Assembly (NCBI RefSeq): GCF_019048865.1
Contig: NZ_CP077604.1
Coordinates: 2,046,001 to 2,110,000, forward strand
DNA length: 64,000 bases
Reading direction: 5' to 3'
DNA from: Aquihabitans sp. G128
GTDB taxonomy: Bacteria > Actinomycetota > Acidimicrobiia > Acidimicrobiales > Iamiaceae
Shown here: positions 22,347 to 30,688 of the stretch, piece after piece
Position numbering within the stretch: position 1 is the first letter of the stretch
How the letters are laid out: every line of letters begins with the position of its first letter
The notes under the pieces: model-generated
Databases searched by the model: none
What the model saw: only the letters and a program-made list of their open reading frames with translations
Told to the model about the DNA's origin: nothing
Position numbers and translations under genes: made by a program

Positions 22347-22348
22347 GG

Positions 22349-22957
22349 CTACGGGGTGACGAGGGCGAGGTAGCCGAGGGTGCCGACGCGGAAGAGCTCG
22401 ACGCCGACGGGGGCCACCACGGGGCGGAGGGCGGCGACCTCGCGGTCGACCAGGTCCTCGTCGATCAGGTCGTGGCAGGTGCGGCGGTGGGGCCATGCGG
22501 CAGCCACGAGGTCGGGGCGGGCGACGACCGCGCCGGCGTCGTGGAGCAGCCGGACCAGCAGGCGGGCGCCGGCGACGGGGAGCCGGACGGACCGGTCACC
22601 CAGGCGCAGCACCCGGTCGGCGTCGAGCACCGGCAGCAGGCGAGGGGTCGGGCCGACCGGCGCCGCGGTGCGGTGCACCAGGCCGGCCACGCGGGCCGCG
22701 ACGTCCTCGGCCGAGGCCGGCTGGCGGACCCAGTCCTCCCGGTCGGCCCAGGACAGCGGTGGCGGGTCGCCGGCGCCCACGAGCAGCAGGCGCAGCCCGC
22801 CGGCGAGGGCGAGCTCGCGGCGGCGCTCCTCGTCGGCCGGCCAGTCGACCAGGGCGACCGGCGGCTCGCCGGCGGCGCCACGGGTGGGGTCGGGCCCTCG
22901 CCGGGACGGCGAGGACCTCGGGGCGCCCGGCGCGGGCGCCTCGGGGTGGTGGGACAT
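22349..22957 (-). CDS. OmpR-type winged-helix regulator with a degenerate N-terminal domain (nitrogen cluster, paralogue 2)
   Basis: A 202-residue protein. Its last 95 residues resemble the Trans_reg_C DNA-binding domain (VLRLGDRSVRLPVAGARLLVRLLHDAGAVVARPDLVAAAW and FRVGTLGYLALV). The N-terminal half resembles a shrunken receiver without phosphorylation residues. It shares the block EDWxRxPxxxxDxxAR with the regulator at 23785-24366 (REDWVRQPASAEDVAARV against LEDWARLPVDERDLHARI), so the two are paralogues. The ATG at 22957 follows a weak AAGG. It lies about 90 bp downstream of the glnK-linked membrane protein gene on the same strand and probably belongs to the nitrogen regulatory group. Confidence 0.65.
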   Translation of the reverse strand: MSHHPEAPAPGAPRSSPSRRGPDPTRGAAGEPPVALVDWPADEERRRELALAGGLRLLLVGAGDPPPLSWADREDWVRQPASAEDVAARVAGLVHRTAAPVGPTPRLLPVLDADRVLRLGDRSVRLPVAGARLLVRLLHDAGAVVARPDLVAAAWPHRRTCHDLIDEDLVDREVAALRPVVAPVGVELFRVGTLGYLALVTP

Positions 22958-23045
22958 GGGTTGGGGCCTTTCGTGGCGCCGGCGCGGCCGGCGGGTGCTG
23001 GTCCGGGAGACCGGTGGCGGGCCGCCACGGGTCAGCGTGTGGGGA

Positions 23046-23423
23046 TCAGCGCCACGAAGGCGGGCCGCGCGGGCGGACGGCGCTGCGCGCCGCCTCTCGC
23101 CGCACCCACCGGCCCGGCTCGCCGGCGAGGGCCAGCAGCACGAGGGCCACGAGGAGCGCACCGGTGGTGGCCGGTGCGGTGGCAGCCCGCAGGACCGCCG
23201 GGAGGTCGTCGCCACGGGTGCTCGGCGACCGGAGCTGGCGCAGGGCGCCCGAGGGGCGGGCCTGCAGCAGCGAGGACGGCCGCAGGAGCGGCACCGCGAC
23301 CGAGCTGTCGAAGGAGGCATCGATGGCCCCCAGCGCGCCGAACGGCAGGATCGAGCAGATGGCGAGGCCCAGGAGCGCGAAGCCCCGGGCCCACCACCTG
23401 TTCGTCCTGCCGTCCCTGCGCAC
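23046..23423 (-). CDS. Small membrane protein downstream of glnK
   Basis: About 125 residues with two hydrophobic helices: ARGFALLGLAICSILPFGALGAI near the N-terminus and TTGALLVALVLLALAGEP near the C-terminus. The soluble segment between them is basic. No family is recognised. It starts at a GTG 11 bp after the glnK stop, so it is probably the next gene of the amtB operon; a role in ammonium transport control is only suggested by position. Confidence 0.5.
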   Translation of the reverse strand: MRRDGRTNRWWARGFALLGLAICSILPFGALGAIDASFDSSVAVPLLRPSSLLQARPSGALRQLRSPSTRGDDLPAVLRAATAPATTGALLVALVLLALAGEPGRWVRREAARSAVRPRGPPSWR

Positions 23424-23433
23424 GACGTGACGC

Positions 23434-23784
<351 letters not shown>

Positions 23785-24366
23785 CTATGGTGCGGCCCGC
23801 TTGGCAGCGGGCTCGTTCTTGGGTTCGGGCTCGACGGCCAACAGGAAGCCGTGGCCGCGGATGGTGTGGATGGTGAGCCCGAGCGGAGCGATGCGGCCCC
23901 GCAAGGTGTGGACCCGGCTGTCGATGGCCCGGTCGCTGCGCCGGTCGTCGTTCCAGACCAGCTTGACCAGCTCGTCCCTCCCGACCACTCGGCCGGGCGT
24001 GGCGCCCAGGCGGTTGAGGATGGTGGCCTCGATGAGCGGGACGACCACCCGCCCCCCGTTGAGGACGAGCAGCCCGTCGCCATCGACCTCGACCTCGCCG
24101 GGCAGCAGCCCGGCTCGGCCACCGGCTCGAGCGGCGAGCCGCTGGATCCGGGCGTGCAGGTCGCGCTCGTCGACCGGGAGCCGGGCCCAGTCCTCCAACC
24201 GCTCGAGCTCAGGAGCGAGCTCGCCCTGGTCGAGGAGCCAGAGGCAGGGGCGACCCCGCTCGAGGAGGTCCCCCCGCTGGCCCGCATCGACGGGCCAGCG
24301 GAGGATCTCGACGACGGGACCGGAGCGGGGGGACGAGCCCCCGGTTGCTCCGCTCGGGTCGGGCAC
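23785..24366 (-). CDS. OmpR-type winged-helix regulator between amtB and glnK (paralogue 1)
   Basis: A 193-residue protein. Residues about 95-185 form a Trans_reg_C winged helix (LLVLNGGRVVVPLIEATILNRLGATPGRVVGRDELVKLVW, DSRVHTLRGRI, IHTIRGHGFLL). The N-terminal 90 residues look like a degenerate receiver with no conserved phospho-Asp, as in GlnR-type atypical regulators. It starts 3 bp after amtB and ends 9 bp before glnK, so it is inside the operon and is the best candidate for a local nitrogen regulator. Direct homology to GlnR cannot be shown without alignment. Confidence 0.75.
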   Translation of the reverse strand: MPDPSGATGGSSPRSGPVVEILRWPVDAGQRGDLLERGRPCLWLLDQGELAPELERLEDWARLPVDERDLHARIQRLAARAGGRAGLLPGEVEVDGDGLLVLNGGRVVVPLIEATILNRLGATPGRVVGRDELVKLVWNDDRRSDRAIDSRVHTLRGRIAPLGLTIHTIRGHGFLLAVEPEPKNEPAAKRAAP

Positions 24367-24369
24367 CGG

Positions 24370-26115
24370 TCAGACCTTCTCGGTCTCGACGTTCTCGGCT
24401 TCCGGGCCGGCGGGCCCGGTGACCGACGAGGAGGACTCCGCCACCGACTTGCCGGTGTAGGTGGTGTAGGCGAAGCCGGCACCGAACTCCATGTGGTAGG
24501 CGGGGAGGCCGTGCTCGACGATGTCGATGCCCTCGAGCTCCTCGTCGTTGGCGATGCGGAGGTTCCATGCCCCGGGGAGCTTGCGGATGGCGAACATCAG
24601 CGCTCCGCCGACGGCGCCGACCACCACGATGCAGCTCAGCGAGCCGATGGCCTGGGCCAGCAGCTGGCTGCCGCCGCCGCCGTAGAACAGGCCTTTGATG
24701 GCGACGGCCGGGGCCGAGGTGCCGTTCGGGTCGGGCAGGCCGTAGCTGCCCGTGGCGAAGAGGCCGATGCACAACGTGCCCCAGACGCCGCAGCCGCCGT
24801 GCACGGCGACGGCGCCGATGGGATCGTCGATCCGCAGCGACTCCAGCAGGTCGACCACCAGCGGGACGATGATGCCGGAGACGGCACCGATGATCAGGGC
24901 GCCGGTGGGCGAGACCCAGTAGCAGGGGGCGGTGATGGCCACCAGGCCACCGAGGAAGCCGTTGATGGCCATGCCCACGTCCCACTTCTTCGAGCGGGGG
25001 TAGACGAAGAACACGGCGACCAGGCCGCCGGCGCAGGCGGCGAGGGTGGTGTTGGCCGCCACCCGGCCGATGCCCTCGAAGTCCATGGCGGAGAGGGTGG
25101 AGCCGGGGTTGAAGCCGTACCAGCCGAACCACAGGATGACGGCGCCGATGGCGGCGATGTTCATGTCGTGCGGGGCCGTGGGGCCACCGCCGTCCTTGGC
25201 GAACTTGCGACCGAGGCGCGGGCCGAGGGCGAGCGCACCCATGAGGGCGAGCATGGCACCGACCGTGTGGACCACCGTGGAGCCGGCGAAGTCACGGAAC
25301 ACGACGCCCTCGGGCACGAGGCCGTGGAACCAGCCCATGGTGTTGCCGAGCCAGCCGCCCGGCCCCCACACCCAGTGGGCGAAGATCGGGTAGATGAGGC
25401 CGGACACGCCGAGGCTGTAGAGGATGTCGCCCTTGAACGAGGTGCGCCCGACCATGGCACCAGAGGTGATGGTCGAGGCGGTGTCGGCGAAGGCGAACTG
25501 GAAGAGGAAGAACGCCAGGAAGGCGACCTTGGTGTCGAAGAGGCCGGCGTAGTCGTAGGTCTTCGGGATGTCCTGCAGGAAGAAGTACGACTTGCCGATC
25601 ACGCCGTGGAAGTTCGCCCCGAACTGGAAGGCGAAGCCGACGGCGTAGTACAGGACGCCGCACATGCAGGTGTCGAAGATGCACTCCATCATGATGTTGA
25701 CGGACTCACGGGACCGGGCGAAGCCGGCCTCGAGGGCCATGAAGCCGGCCTGCATGAAGAACACCAGGAAGGCCGCGACCAGCACCCACATGGTGTTGAT
25801 CGGGCTGATCAGGTTCTCGGCCTTGGTGGCCGCCTGGGCGGGCGTGGCACCGGCGGCGGTGCTGAAGAAGTAGGTGAACAGCGCCATGACGCCGAACACG
25901 CCGGCGATGCCGATCACCTTCCCCGCCAGGAGCACACCGAAGCGCTTCTGCGTCTCGCGCTCCTTGAAGGAGCTGATCGGGAGGCGCTGGCGCCCCCGGA
26001 AGGTCTGAGCTGGGGGTGTCCCATCCGAGAAGGACGGACTTCCCCCAGATCCAACACCGGCGAGGGCGGGGGTTGCCGCCTCAGAGCCGGACCACGGCAG
26101 TCGGAGCATGTTCAT
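24370..26115 (-). CDS. amtB: Ammonium transporter
   Basis: An Amt/Rh-family channel with 11 or so membrane helices. Typical blocks are FMQAGFMALEAGFARSRESVNI, FQFAFADTASTITSGAM, HTVGAMLALMGAL with the first pore His, and VAVHGGCGVWGTL with the second pore His region. The ATG at 26115 gives 581 residues, with a 60-residue polar N-terminal extension before the first helix. It is chosen because TACGGT lies 7 nt upstream (leaderless pattern). A GTG at 25935 would remove the extension, and upstream starts exist to 26178. The gene heads an operon with a winged-helix regulator and glnK. A GlnR-like box overlaps the -35 region. Confidence 0.9.
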   Translation of the reverse strand: MNMLRLPWSGSEAATPALAGVGSGGSPSFSDGTPPAQTFRGRQRLPISSFKERETQKRFGVLLAGKVIGIAGVFGVMALFTYFFSTAAGATPAQAATKAENLISPINTMWVLVAAFLVFFMQAGFMALEAGFARSRESVNIMMECIFDTCMCGVLYYAVGFAFQFGANFHGVIGKSYFFLQDIPKTYDYAGLFDTKVAFLAFFLFQFAFADTASTITSGAMVGRTSFKGDILYSLGVSGLIYPIFAHWVWGPGGWLGNTMGWFHGLVPEGVVFRDFAGSTVVHTVGAMLALMGALALGPRLGRKFAKDGGGPTAPHDMNIAAIGAVILWFGWYGFNPGSTLSAMDFEGIGRVAANTTLAACAGGLVAVFFVYPRSKKWDVGMAINGFLGGLVAITAPCYWVSPTGALIIGAVSGIIVPLVVDLLESLRIDDPIGAVAVHGGCGVWGTLCIGLFATGSYGLPDPNGTSAPAVAIKGLFYGGGGSQLLAQAIGSLSCIVVVGAVGGALMFAIRKLPGAWNLRIANDEELEGIDIVEHGLPAYHMEFGAGFAYTTYTGKSVAESSSSVTGPAGPEAENVETEKV

Positions 26116-26122
26116 GGGCGGC

Positions 26123-26128
26123 ACCGTA
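26123..26128 (-). promoter_or_regulatory. -10 box of amtB
   Basis: TACGGT on the minus strand, 7 nt before the ATG at 26115. Confidence 0.5.
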
Positions 26129-26138
26129 CGGATGCGCA

Positions 26139-26165
26139 GTTTCGCCATCGTGCCGCTCATGTAAC
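26139..26165 (-). promoter_or_regulatory. GlnR-like box upstream of amtB
   Basis: On the minus strand three 5-mers are phased at 11 bp: GTTAC, 6 nt, GGCAC, 6 nt, GAAAC. The first and third match the gTnAC and GaAAC units of actinobacterial GlnR boxes. The box lies just upstream of the -10 region. Confidence 0.5.
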
Positions 26166-26232
26166 GGCTACCGGGCAAGAACCTTTCGCCATGCTGTCGT
26201 CAGGTCGACCGAAACCTGACGAGCGCGTCCCG

Positions 26233-26829
26233 TCAGCGCAGCTCGTAGATGGTGGGGGCGCGACCGGGGCCGGTGTGGTTCGCATCGGGGCCCAGCTTGG
26301 CGGCACGGCCCTCGGCGATGAGCTCGTCGACGGCCTTGCGCACCGTCACCGGCGACCCGCCGCCGGCCTTGTCGGCCAGCTGGGCCAGGGTGAACTGCTT
26401 GGGCATCTGGTCGGCCACCGCCTTGATCTGCGACACCGGGATCTGCGGGGCCCGCGGCGTGCTCGGCGACGACGCCTTGCGACCGCCGGCGGCGGGGCCC
26501 CGGCGCCCTCGCGACGACGGCACGGCGAAGCCGGCCTCGGCCAGCACGTCGTCGGACACGCCGAGCGAGCGGAAGGCCTCGACCGGGATGCCCTCCTCCT
26601 CGGCGTAGCTGCGGGCCTGGGCCACGAACTGGGTGGTGATCGAGTCGATGTCGGCGGCCTTGGCCCGCTCCCGGGCCGCCGCCGCGTGCAGCTTGTCGAT
26701 GGGGTCCGAGGCCGAGGCGAAGGCCTCCTCGGCCTTGGTGACGGCGTCCTGGTCGACCGCCGAGGTGGGATCGTCGATCCAGGCGAGGTAGCGGCGGACG
26801 GCGGCTTCGGGGGTCACGGGATCGGCCAT
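26233..26829 (-). CDS. Hypothetical protein with a C-terminal winged-helix-like region
   Basis: A 198-residue soluble protein. The first 100 residues are helical and charged. A Gly/Arg/Ser-rich linker follows (PSSRGRRGPAAGGRKASS). The last 60 residues (MPKQFTLAQLADKAGGGSPVTVRKAVDELIAEGRAAKLG) look like a small winged helix. The name and target are unknown. The ATG at 26829 is chosen because TACGAT lies 6 nt upstream; the frame is open further to 26907, but those residues look non-coding. Confidence 0.65.
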   Translation of the reverse strand: MADPVTPEAAVRRYLAWIDDPTSAVDQDAVTKAEEAFASASDPIDKLHAAAARERAKAADIDSITTQFVAQARSYAEEEGIPVEAFRSLGVSDDVLAEAGFAVPSSRGRRGPAAGGRKASSPSTPRAPQIPVSQIKAVADQMPKQFTLAQLADKAGGGSPVTVRKAVDELIAEGRAAKLGPDANHTGPGRAPTIYELR

Positions 26830-26835
26830 CCGCCG

Positions 26836-26841
26836 ATCGTA
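26836..26841 (-). promoter_or_regulatory. -10 box of the winged-helix hypothetical gene (leaderless)
   Basis: TACGAT on the minus strand, 6 nt before the ATG at 26829. Confidence 0.45.
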
Positions 26842-26907
26842 CCGGCGGGCCTCGGCTCGGACCGGCTCCGACGGGCGCACGGGGGCGGCGGCCCGGCCTC
26901 GGCCCAC

Positions 26908-27600
26908 CTACCGGTCGAGGCGCTCGAGGCGGCGGTAGCCGATGAGGCGGCCGGCCGAGACGGCGACGGTCTCGCGGATCAGGGAGCGGCCGTCGGGCGA
27001 CCCGTCGGCCGGGGAGATGGCGGCGTGCAGGCCGACCTGGCTGGCGATGCCCGAGAGCCGCTTGCTGTGCGCCGGGCCCGACACCAGAACGACGTCGTCG
27101 ACGTCCTCGGCGGCGAGGAACCGGGCGACGGCGGCCAGGGACTCGTACGTGGTGCGGCCCTGGACCTCCTTGCGGATGGCCCGATCGGGGACGCCGTGGT
27201 CGCGCAGGTAGTTGTAGCCGGCGGTGGCTTCGGTGAAGCGGTCGCCGGTCTGGCGGCCGCCGGTGACCACCACCATCGGGGCCAGGCCCCGCCGGTAGAG
27301 CGTGAGGGCGTGGTCGAGCCGGTTCTTGAGCGCCGGCGACGGCCGGCCGTCGTACTGCGCGGCGCCCAGCACGACGATGGCCTCGGCCCGCCGCTGGGCG
27401 TCGCGCCCGCTGGCCTGCCAGACCTGCACGAAGGTGCCGCCGACGTAGAGCGCCACCGCCAGCACCAGCACGACCGGGACGAGCAGCCAGCGGGGAACCC
27501 ACCGTCGACGCCGGCGGGCGGGCGCGCTCGCCTCCTCGCCCGCCACGGGGGCCGGGGCCTCCGAGCCCCCTCCGCCGGGGCCGGGCGACGCGCCGGTCAT
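26908..27600 (-). CDS. YdcF/ElyC-like DUF218 membrane protein
   Basis: A 230-residue protein with a Pro/Arg-rich cytoplasmic start, one membrane helix at about 38-58 (WLLVPVVLVLAVALYVGGTF), and a DUF218 domain (PF02698). That domain starts with AIVVLGAAQYDGRPSPALKNRL and includes VVVTGGR, ESLAAVARFL and VVLVSGPAHSKR. Members act in envelope metabolism (E. coli ElyC, SanA); the precise reaction is unknown. The ATG overlaps the gltX stop (ATGA), so it is translated as the second gene of a gltX operon. Confidence 0.85.
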   Translation of the reverse strand: MTGASPGPGGGGSEAPAPVAGEEASAPARRRRRWVPRWLLVPVVLVLAVALYVGGTFVQVWQASGRDAQRRAEAIVVLGAAQYDGRPSPALKNRLDHALTLYRRGLAPMVVVTGGRQTGDRFTEATAGYNYLRDHGVPDRAIRKEVQGRTTYESLAAVARFLAAEDVDDVVLVSGPAHSKRLSGIASQVGLHAAISPADGSPDGRSLIRETVAVSAGRLIGYRRLERLDR

Positions 27601-29015
27601 CCCAGGCGACCCCGGGTGCCCCGCAGGCGGGCCAGGGTGCGCTCCCGGCCGAGCACGGTGAGCGACTCCCACAGCGGCGGGCCCACGGTGCGGCCGCTGA
27701 TGGCCACCCGGACGGGCCCCTGCGCCTTGGAGAGCTGCGGGCCGCCCTCGGCGTTGACCAGACCGGCGTCGATGGCGGCGGCGGCGACCGCCTCCTGGAT
27801 GGGCTCGGGAGCCCACTCGTCCGGGCCGAGCGCGTCCAGCCGGGCGATGGTGGCGTCGAGCATCTCCGGCACGGCCTTGCCCTTGGTGATGGCCTTGGTC
27901 CACGAGGCCTCGTCGACCTCGGGCTCGTCGACCACGAGGAACTCGACCATGGGCTCGACCTCGGTCAGGGTGCGCACCCGCTCCTGGACCTCGGTGGCCA
28001 GCGACGCCAGGGCGGCGGCCGCCGGCTCGCCGAGGGTGAGGAAGGGGCGGGCCCGGGCCTGGAACTCCTCGGACGACAGGGCCCGGATCTTCTCGGCGTT
28101 GACGAAGCTGAGCTTCTTCTGGTCGAAGAACGCCGGCGACGCGTTCACGTCCTCCAGGCGGTACTGCTCGACGATCTCGGCGACCGGCCGGACCTCGACG
28201 CCGTCGGCCGGGCCCCATCCGAGCAGGGCGAGGTAGTTGACCATGGCCTCCGGCAGGTAGCCGCGGTCGCGGTAGTCGGCCATGGAGACGTCGTCCCGGC
28301 GCTTGGACAGCTTCTTGCGGCCCTCGTTCACCAGCAGCGGCATGTGGGCGAACGCCTCGGGCCGGGTGAGGCCCAGCGCGTCGACCAGCAGCAGGTACTT
28401 GGGGGTGGAGTTGACGTGGTCCTCGCCGCGGATGACGTGGGTGATGCCCATGTCGGCGTCGTCGAAGGAGTTGGCCAGCAGGAACACCGGCGAGCCGTTG
28501 CCCCGCAGCACCACGAAGTCCTCGAGGTCGGCGTTGGCGAAGGAGACCTCGCCGCGCACGAGGTCGGTCCAGCCGGTGCGGCCCTCCCGCGGGGTGCGGA
28601 ACCGGGCGGCTCGACCCGGGCCGGGCTCGAGGCCCCGGTCGCGGCAGAAGCCGTCGTAGCCCGGCTTGCCGCCGGCGGCCTTGTTGCGGGCCTGGACGTC
28701 CTCGGCGGTGCAGTCGCAGAAGTAGACGGCGCCGCCGGCCACCAGCTTGGCGGCGGCATCGGCGTAGAGGTCGCCCCGCTCGCTCTGGTGCACGGGCGTA
28801 CCGTCCCACTGCAGGCCGAGCCACTGGAGCATCTCGAGCACGTTGTCGACCAGCTCGGGGCGGTTGCGCTCGGCGTCGGTGTCCTCGATCCGCAGGAGGA
28901 ACTCGCCACCCGTCTGGCGGGCCACCAGCCAGTTGGCCAGGGCGGAGTGCCCGGAGCCGACGTGGAGGAAGCCGGTGGGCGACGGGGCGAAGCGGACGCG
29001 GACGGGGCGGGGCAC
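27597..29015 (-). CDS. gltX: Glutamyl-tRNA synthetase
   Basis: A 472-residue class I synthetase. The HIGH-equivalent motif is HVGSGHS (18-24) and the KMSKS motif is KLSKR (235-239). Cys100, Cys102 and Cys124 would bind zinc in the acceptor-binding insertion. Length is normal. It charges tRNA-Glu, and in most actinobacteria also tRNA-Gln for GatCAB transamidation. The GTG at 29015 lies 6 nt after a TAGGTT box, a leaderless start. The DUF218 gene overlaps its stop. Confidence 0.95.
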   Translation of the reverse strand: MPRPVRVRFAPSPTGFLHVGSGHSALANWLVARQTGGEFLLRIEDTDAERNRPELVDNVLEMLQWLGLQWDGTPVHQSERGDLYADAAAKLVAGGAVYFCDCTAEDVQARNKAAGGKPGYDGFCRDRGLEPGPGRAARFRTPREGRTGWTDLVRGEVSFANADLEDFVVLRGNGSPVFLLANSFDDADMGITHVIRGEDHVNSTPKYLLLVDALGLTRPEAFAHMPLLVNEGRKKLSKRRDDVSMADYRDRGYLPEAMVNYLALLGWGPADGVEVRPVAEIVEQYRLEDVNASPAFFDQKKLSFVNAEKIRALSSEEFQARARPFLTLGEPAAAALASLATEVQERVRTLTEVEPMVEFLVVDEPEVDEASWTKAITKGKAVPEMLDATIARLDALGPDEWAPEPIQEAVAAAAIDAGLVNAEGGPQLSKAQGPVRVAISGRTVGPPLWESLTVLGRERTLARLRGTRGRLG

Positions 29016-29021
29016 GCACCC

Positions 29022-29027
29022 AACCTA
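29022..29027 (-). promoter_or_regulatory. -10 box of gltX (leaderless)
   Basis: TAGGTT on the minus strand, 6 nt before the GTG at 29015. Confidence 0.5.
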
Positions 29028-29061
29028 ACGGGGAGGGGTGACAGCGCCCGAGCGCGAACCC

Positions 29062-29913
29062 CTAGCCCAGGTGGGTGACGAGCGCGGCGGCCAGCGCCTC
29101 CGGCGCCTCCTCGGGGATCCAGTGGCTGACCCCTTCGAGCTCGACGAACGTGTAGGGCCCCTCGACCTCGCCGGCGGTGAGCTCGGCGGCGGTGCGGCCC
29201 AGGGCGATGTCCTCGGTGGACCACACGTAGAGCGTCGGGGTGGTGATCGGACCCAGCCCCGACGCGTCGGCGGGATCGGCGCCCTTGTACCAGTTGAGGG
29301 CGCCCTGCAGGTCCTCGAAGGTGGTGAAGCGGTCGACGTAGGCCGCCGCGCTCTGCTCGTCGAGCCCGCTGCCGGCGTACAGCATCCGCAGGAGGGCGCG
29401 GTCGTCGGCGAGGAACAGGTCCTCGGCGCCATCGGCCCGGAACGTGGCCATGTAGCCCGACCGCGCCGCCTGGTCGTCGCCGTCGGCGGCGGGCCCGCCG
29501 TGCTTGGCGGCCAGGAACGCCGCCGGGTGCGGCGTCGAGACCACCGACAGCGTGCGCAGGCGATCCGGGAAGCGGCCGGCGGTGTGCCAGGCCAGGGCGC
29601 CGCCCCAGTCGTGGCCCACGAGGTGGAACGTGTCCCACCCCAGGGCGTCGGCCAGGCCCAGCACGTCGGCGACCAAGGCGTCGATGGCGTACTCGGCGGG
29701 ATCGGCGGGCCGGGCGCCCGGGGAGTACCCCCGCAGGTCCGGTGCCACCGAGCGGATGCCGGCCGCGGCCAGCAGCGGCTGCACCCGTCGCCATGCGTGG
29801 CCGCTCTCGGGGAAGCCGTGCAGCAGCAGGGCGGGCTCGCCGTCGAGCGGGCCGTCGGCCACCGCGTCGAAGGTGAGGGGGCCGATGGGGAGGTGGAGCG
29901 GCGTGGCGGTCAC
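29062..29913 (-). CDS. Alpha/beta hydrolase, epoxide hydrolase/dehalogenase type
   Basis: A 283-residue alpha/beta hydrolase. The [12 protein letters not shown] oxyanion motif and the nucleophile elbow GHDWGGAL, which has Asp rather than Ser as nucleophile, point to the epoxide hydrolase/haloalkane dehalogenase branch. The catalytic His lies in [11 protein letters not shown] and a cap region covers about 130-215. The substrate is unknown. The GTG at 29913 is 6 nt after a TAGTGT box (leaderless). It is a single-gene unit between gltX and the hemolysin III-like gene. Confidence 0.85.
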   Translation of the reverse strand: MTATPLHLPIGPLTFDAVADGPLDGEPALLLHGFPESGHAWRRVQPLLAAAGIRSVAPDLRGYSPGARPADPAEYAIDALVADVLGLADALGWDTFHLVGHDWGGALAWHTAGRFPDRLRTLSVVSTPHPAAFLAAKHGGPAADGDDQAARSGYMATFRADGAEDLFLADDRALLRMLYAGSGLDEQSAAAYVDRFTTFEDLQGALNWYKGADPADASGLGPITTPTLYVWSTEDIALGRTAAELTAGEVEGPYTFVELEGVSHWIPEEAPEALAAALVTHLG

Positions 29914-29919
29914 GGGCCG

Positions 29920-29925
29920 ACACTA
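29920..29925 (-). promoter_or_regulatory. -10 box of the epoxide hydrolase-like gene (leaderless)
   Basis: TAGTGT on the minus strand, 6 nt before the GTG at 29913. Confidence 0.45.
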
Positions 29926-29954
29926 GGGAGCGGCGCAGGAGCGCGCCGCCCGGC

Positions 29955-30602
29955 TCAGCCGGCCCGGACGAGGCCGAGGTTGGCGGCGAAGAGCAGGCCG
30001 CCGGCAGCGACGCCGAAGGCGTGCCACACCTCGTGGTAGCCGAACCACCGGGGCGAGAGCCGGGGCCGCTGGAGGGCGAAGAAGATGGCGCCGACGGTGT
30101 AGAGCAGGCCGCCGGTGGCGAACAGGACGAGCGTGGCCGGGCGTCGGGCCAGGAAGGGGAAGGCCATGAGCCCGGCCCAGCCGAGGATGATGTAGAGGCT
30201 GGCGCCGACCTTGCGGAACCGCTCGAGGGCGATGATCTTGAACACGATCCCGCCCAGGGCGCCGCCCCACATGATGGCCAGCGACACCCAGCGCCACGGG
30301 TCCGGCAGCACCAGGACGGCCGTCGGGGTGAACGAGCCGGCGATGAGCACGAAGATCATGCTGTGGTCGGCCCGCTGCATGATCCGCACGGCCCGGGGCG
30401 ACCGGGCGAACACGTGGTAGCTGGAGCTGGTGAGGTACAGCAGGATGCTGGCCACGCCGTAGATCCACGCCGCCGCCAGGGCGCGTGGCGTGGTGGCGGA
30501 GCGCACCAGCCAGACCAGGCCCACCACCGACACCAGCAGCGCCAGCTGGTGCAGCCGCCCCCGCAGGACCGGCCGAGCGGCCACCATCGCCTCGAGGTCC
30601 AT
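29955..30602 (-). CDS. Hemolysin III family (PAQR-like) membrane protein
   Basis: A 215-residue protein with seven hydrophobic helices. The conserved residues of the HlyIII/PAQR family are present: SSSYHVF, RADHSMIFVLIAGSFTP and HEVWHAFG, with Asp and three His as a probable metal site. The bacterial role is uncertain; an actual hemolytic function should not be assumed. The ATG at 30602 is preferred over an upstream start at 30677 because GGGAGG lies about 6 nt before it. Confidence 0.85.
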   Translation of the reverse strand: MDLEAMVAARPVLRGRLHQLALLVSVVGLVWLVRSATTPRALAAAWIYGVASILLYLTSSSYHVFARSPRAVRIMQRADHSMIFVLIAGSFTPTAVLVLPDPWRWVSLAIMWGGALGGIVFKIIALERFRKVGASLYIILGWAGLMAFPFLARRPATLVLFATGGLLYTVGAIFFALQRPRLSPRWFGYHEVWHAFGVAAGGLLFAANLGLVRAG

Positions 30603-30688
30603 GTCCACCCTCCCCGGCGGCTCGTGTGGTGCGGTCAGCGTTGCGGGTCCCCATCGGCCGCGGCCGCCGGGAACCAAGGGCCCCGACG

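Noticed and set aside
22285..22348. GTGTGGGG repeats as a CRISPR array or direct-repeat locus
   Set aside because: There are no unique spacers of constant length and no cas genes. It is a simple-sequence tract.
26115..26178. Upstream ATG starts of amtB at 26178, 26160 and 26148
   Set aside because: They lie across the GlnR-like box and the -10 region, so they are probably not transcribed as coding sequence.
26213..26235. Possible extra copy of the TetR operator (CCTGAC and GTCAGC half-sites)
   Set aside because: The half-sites are too far apart for the 17-bp consensus, and no catabolic gene follows.
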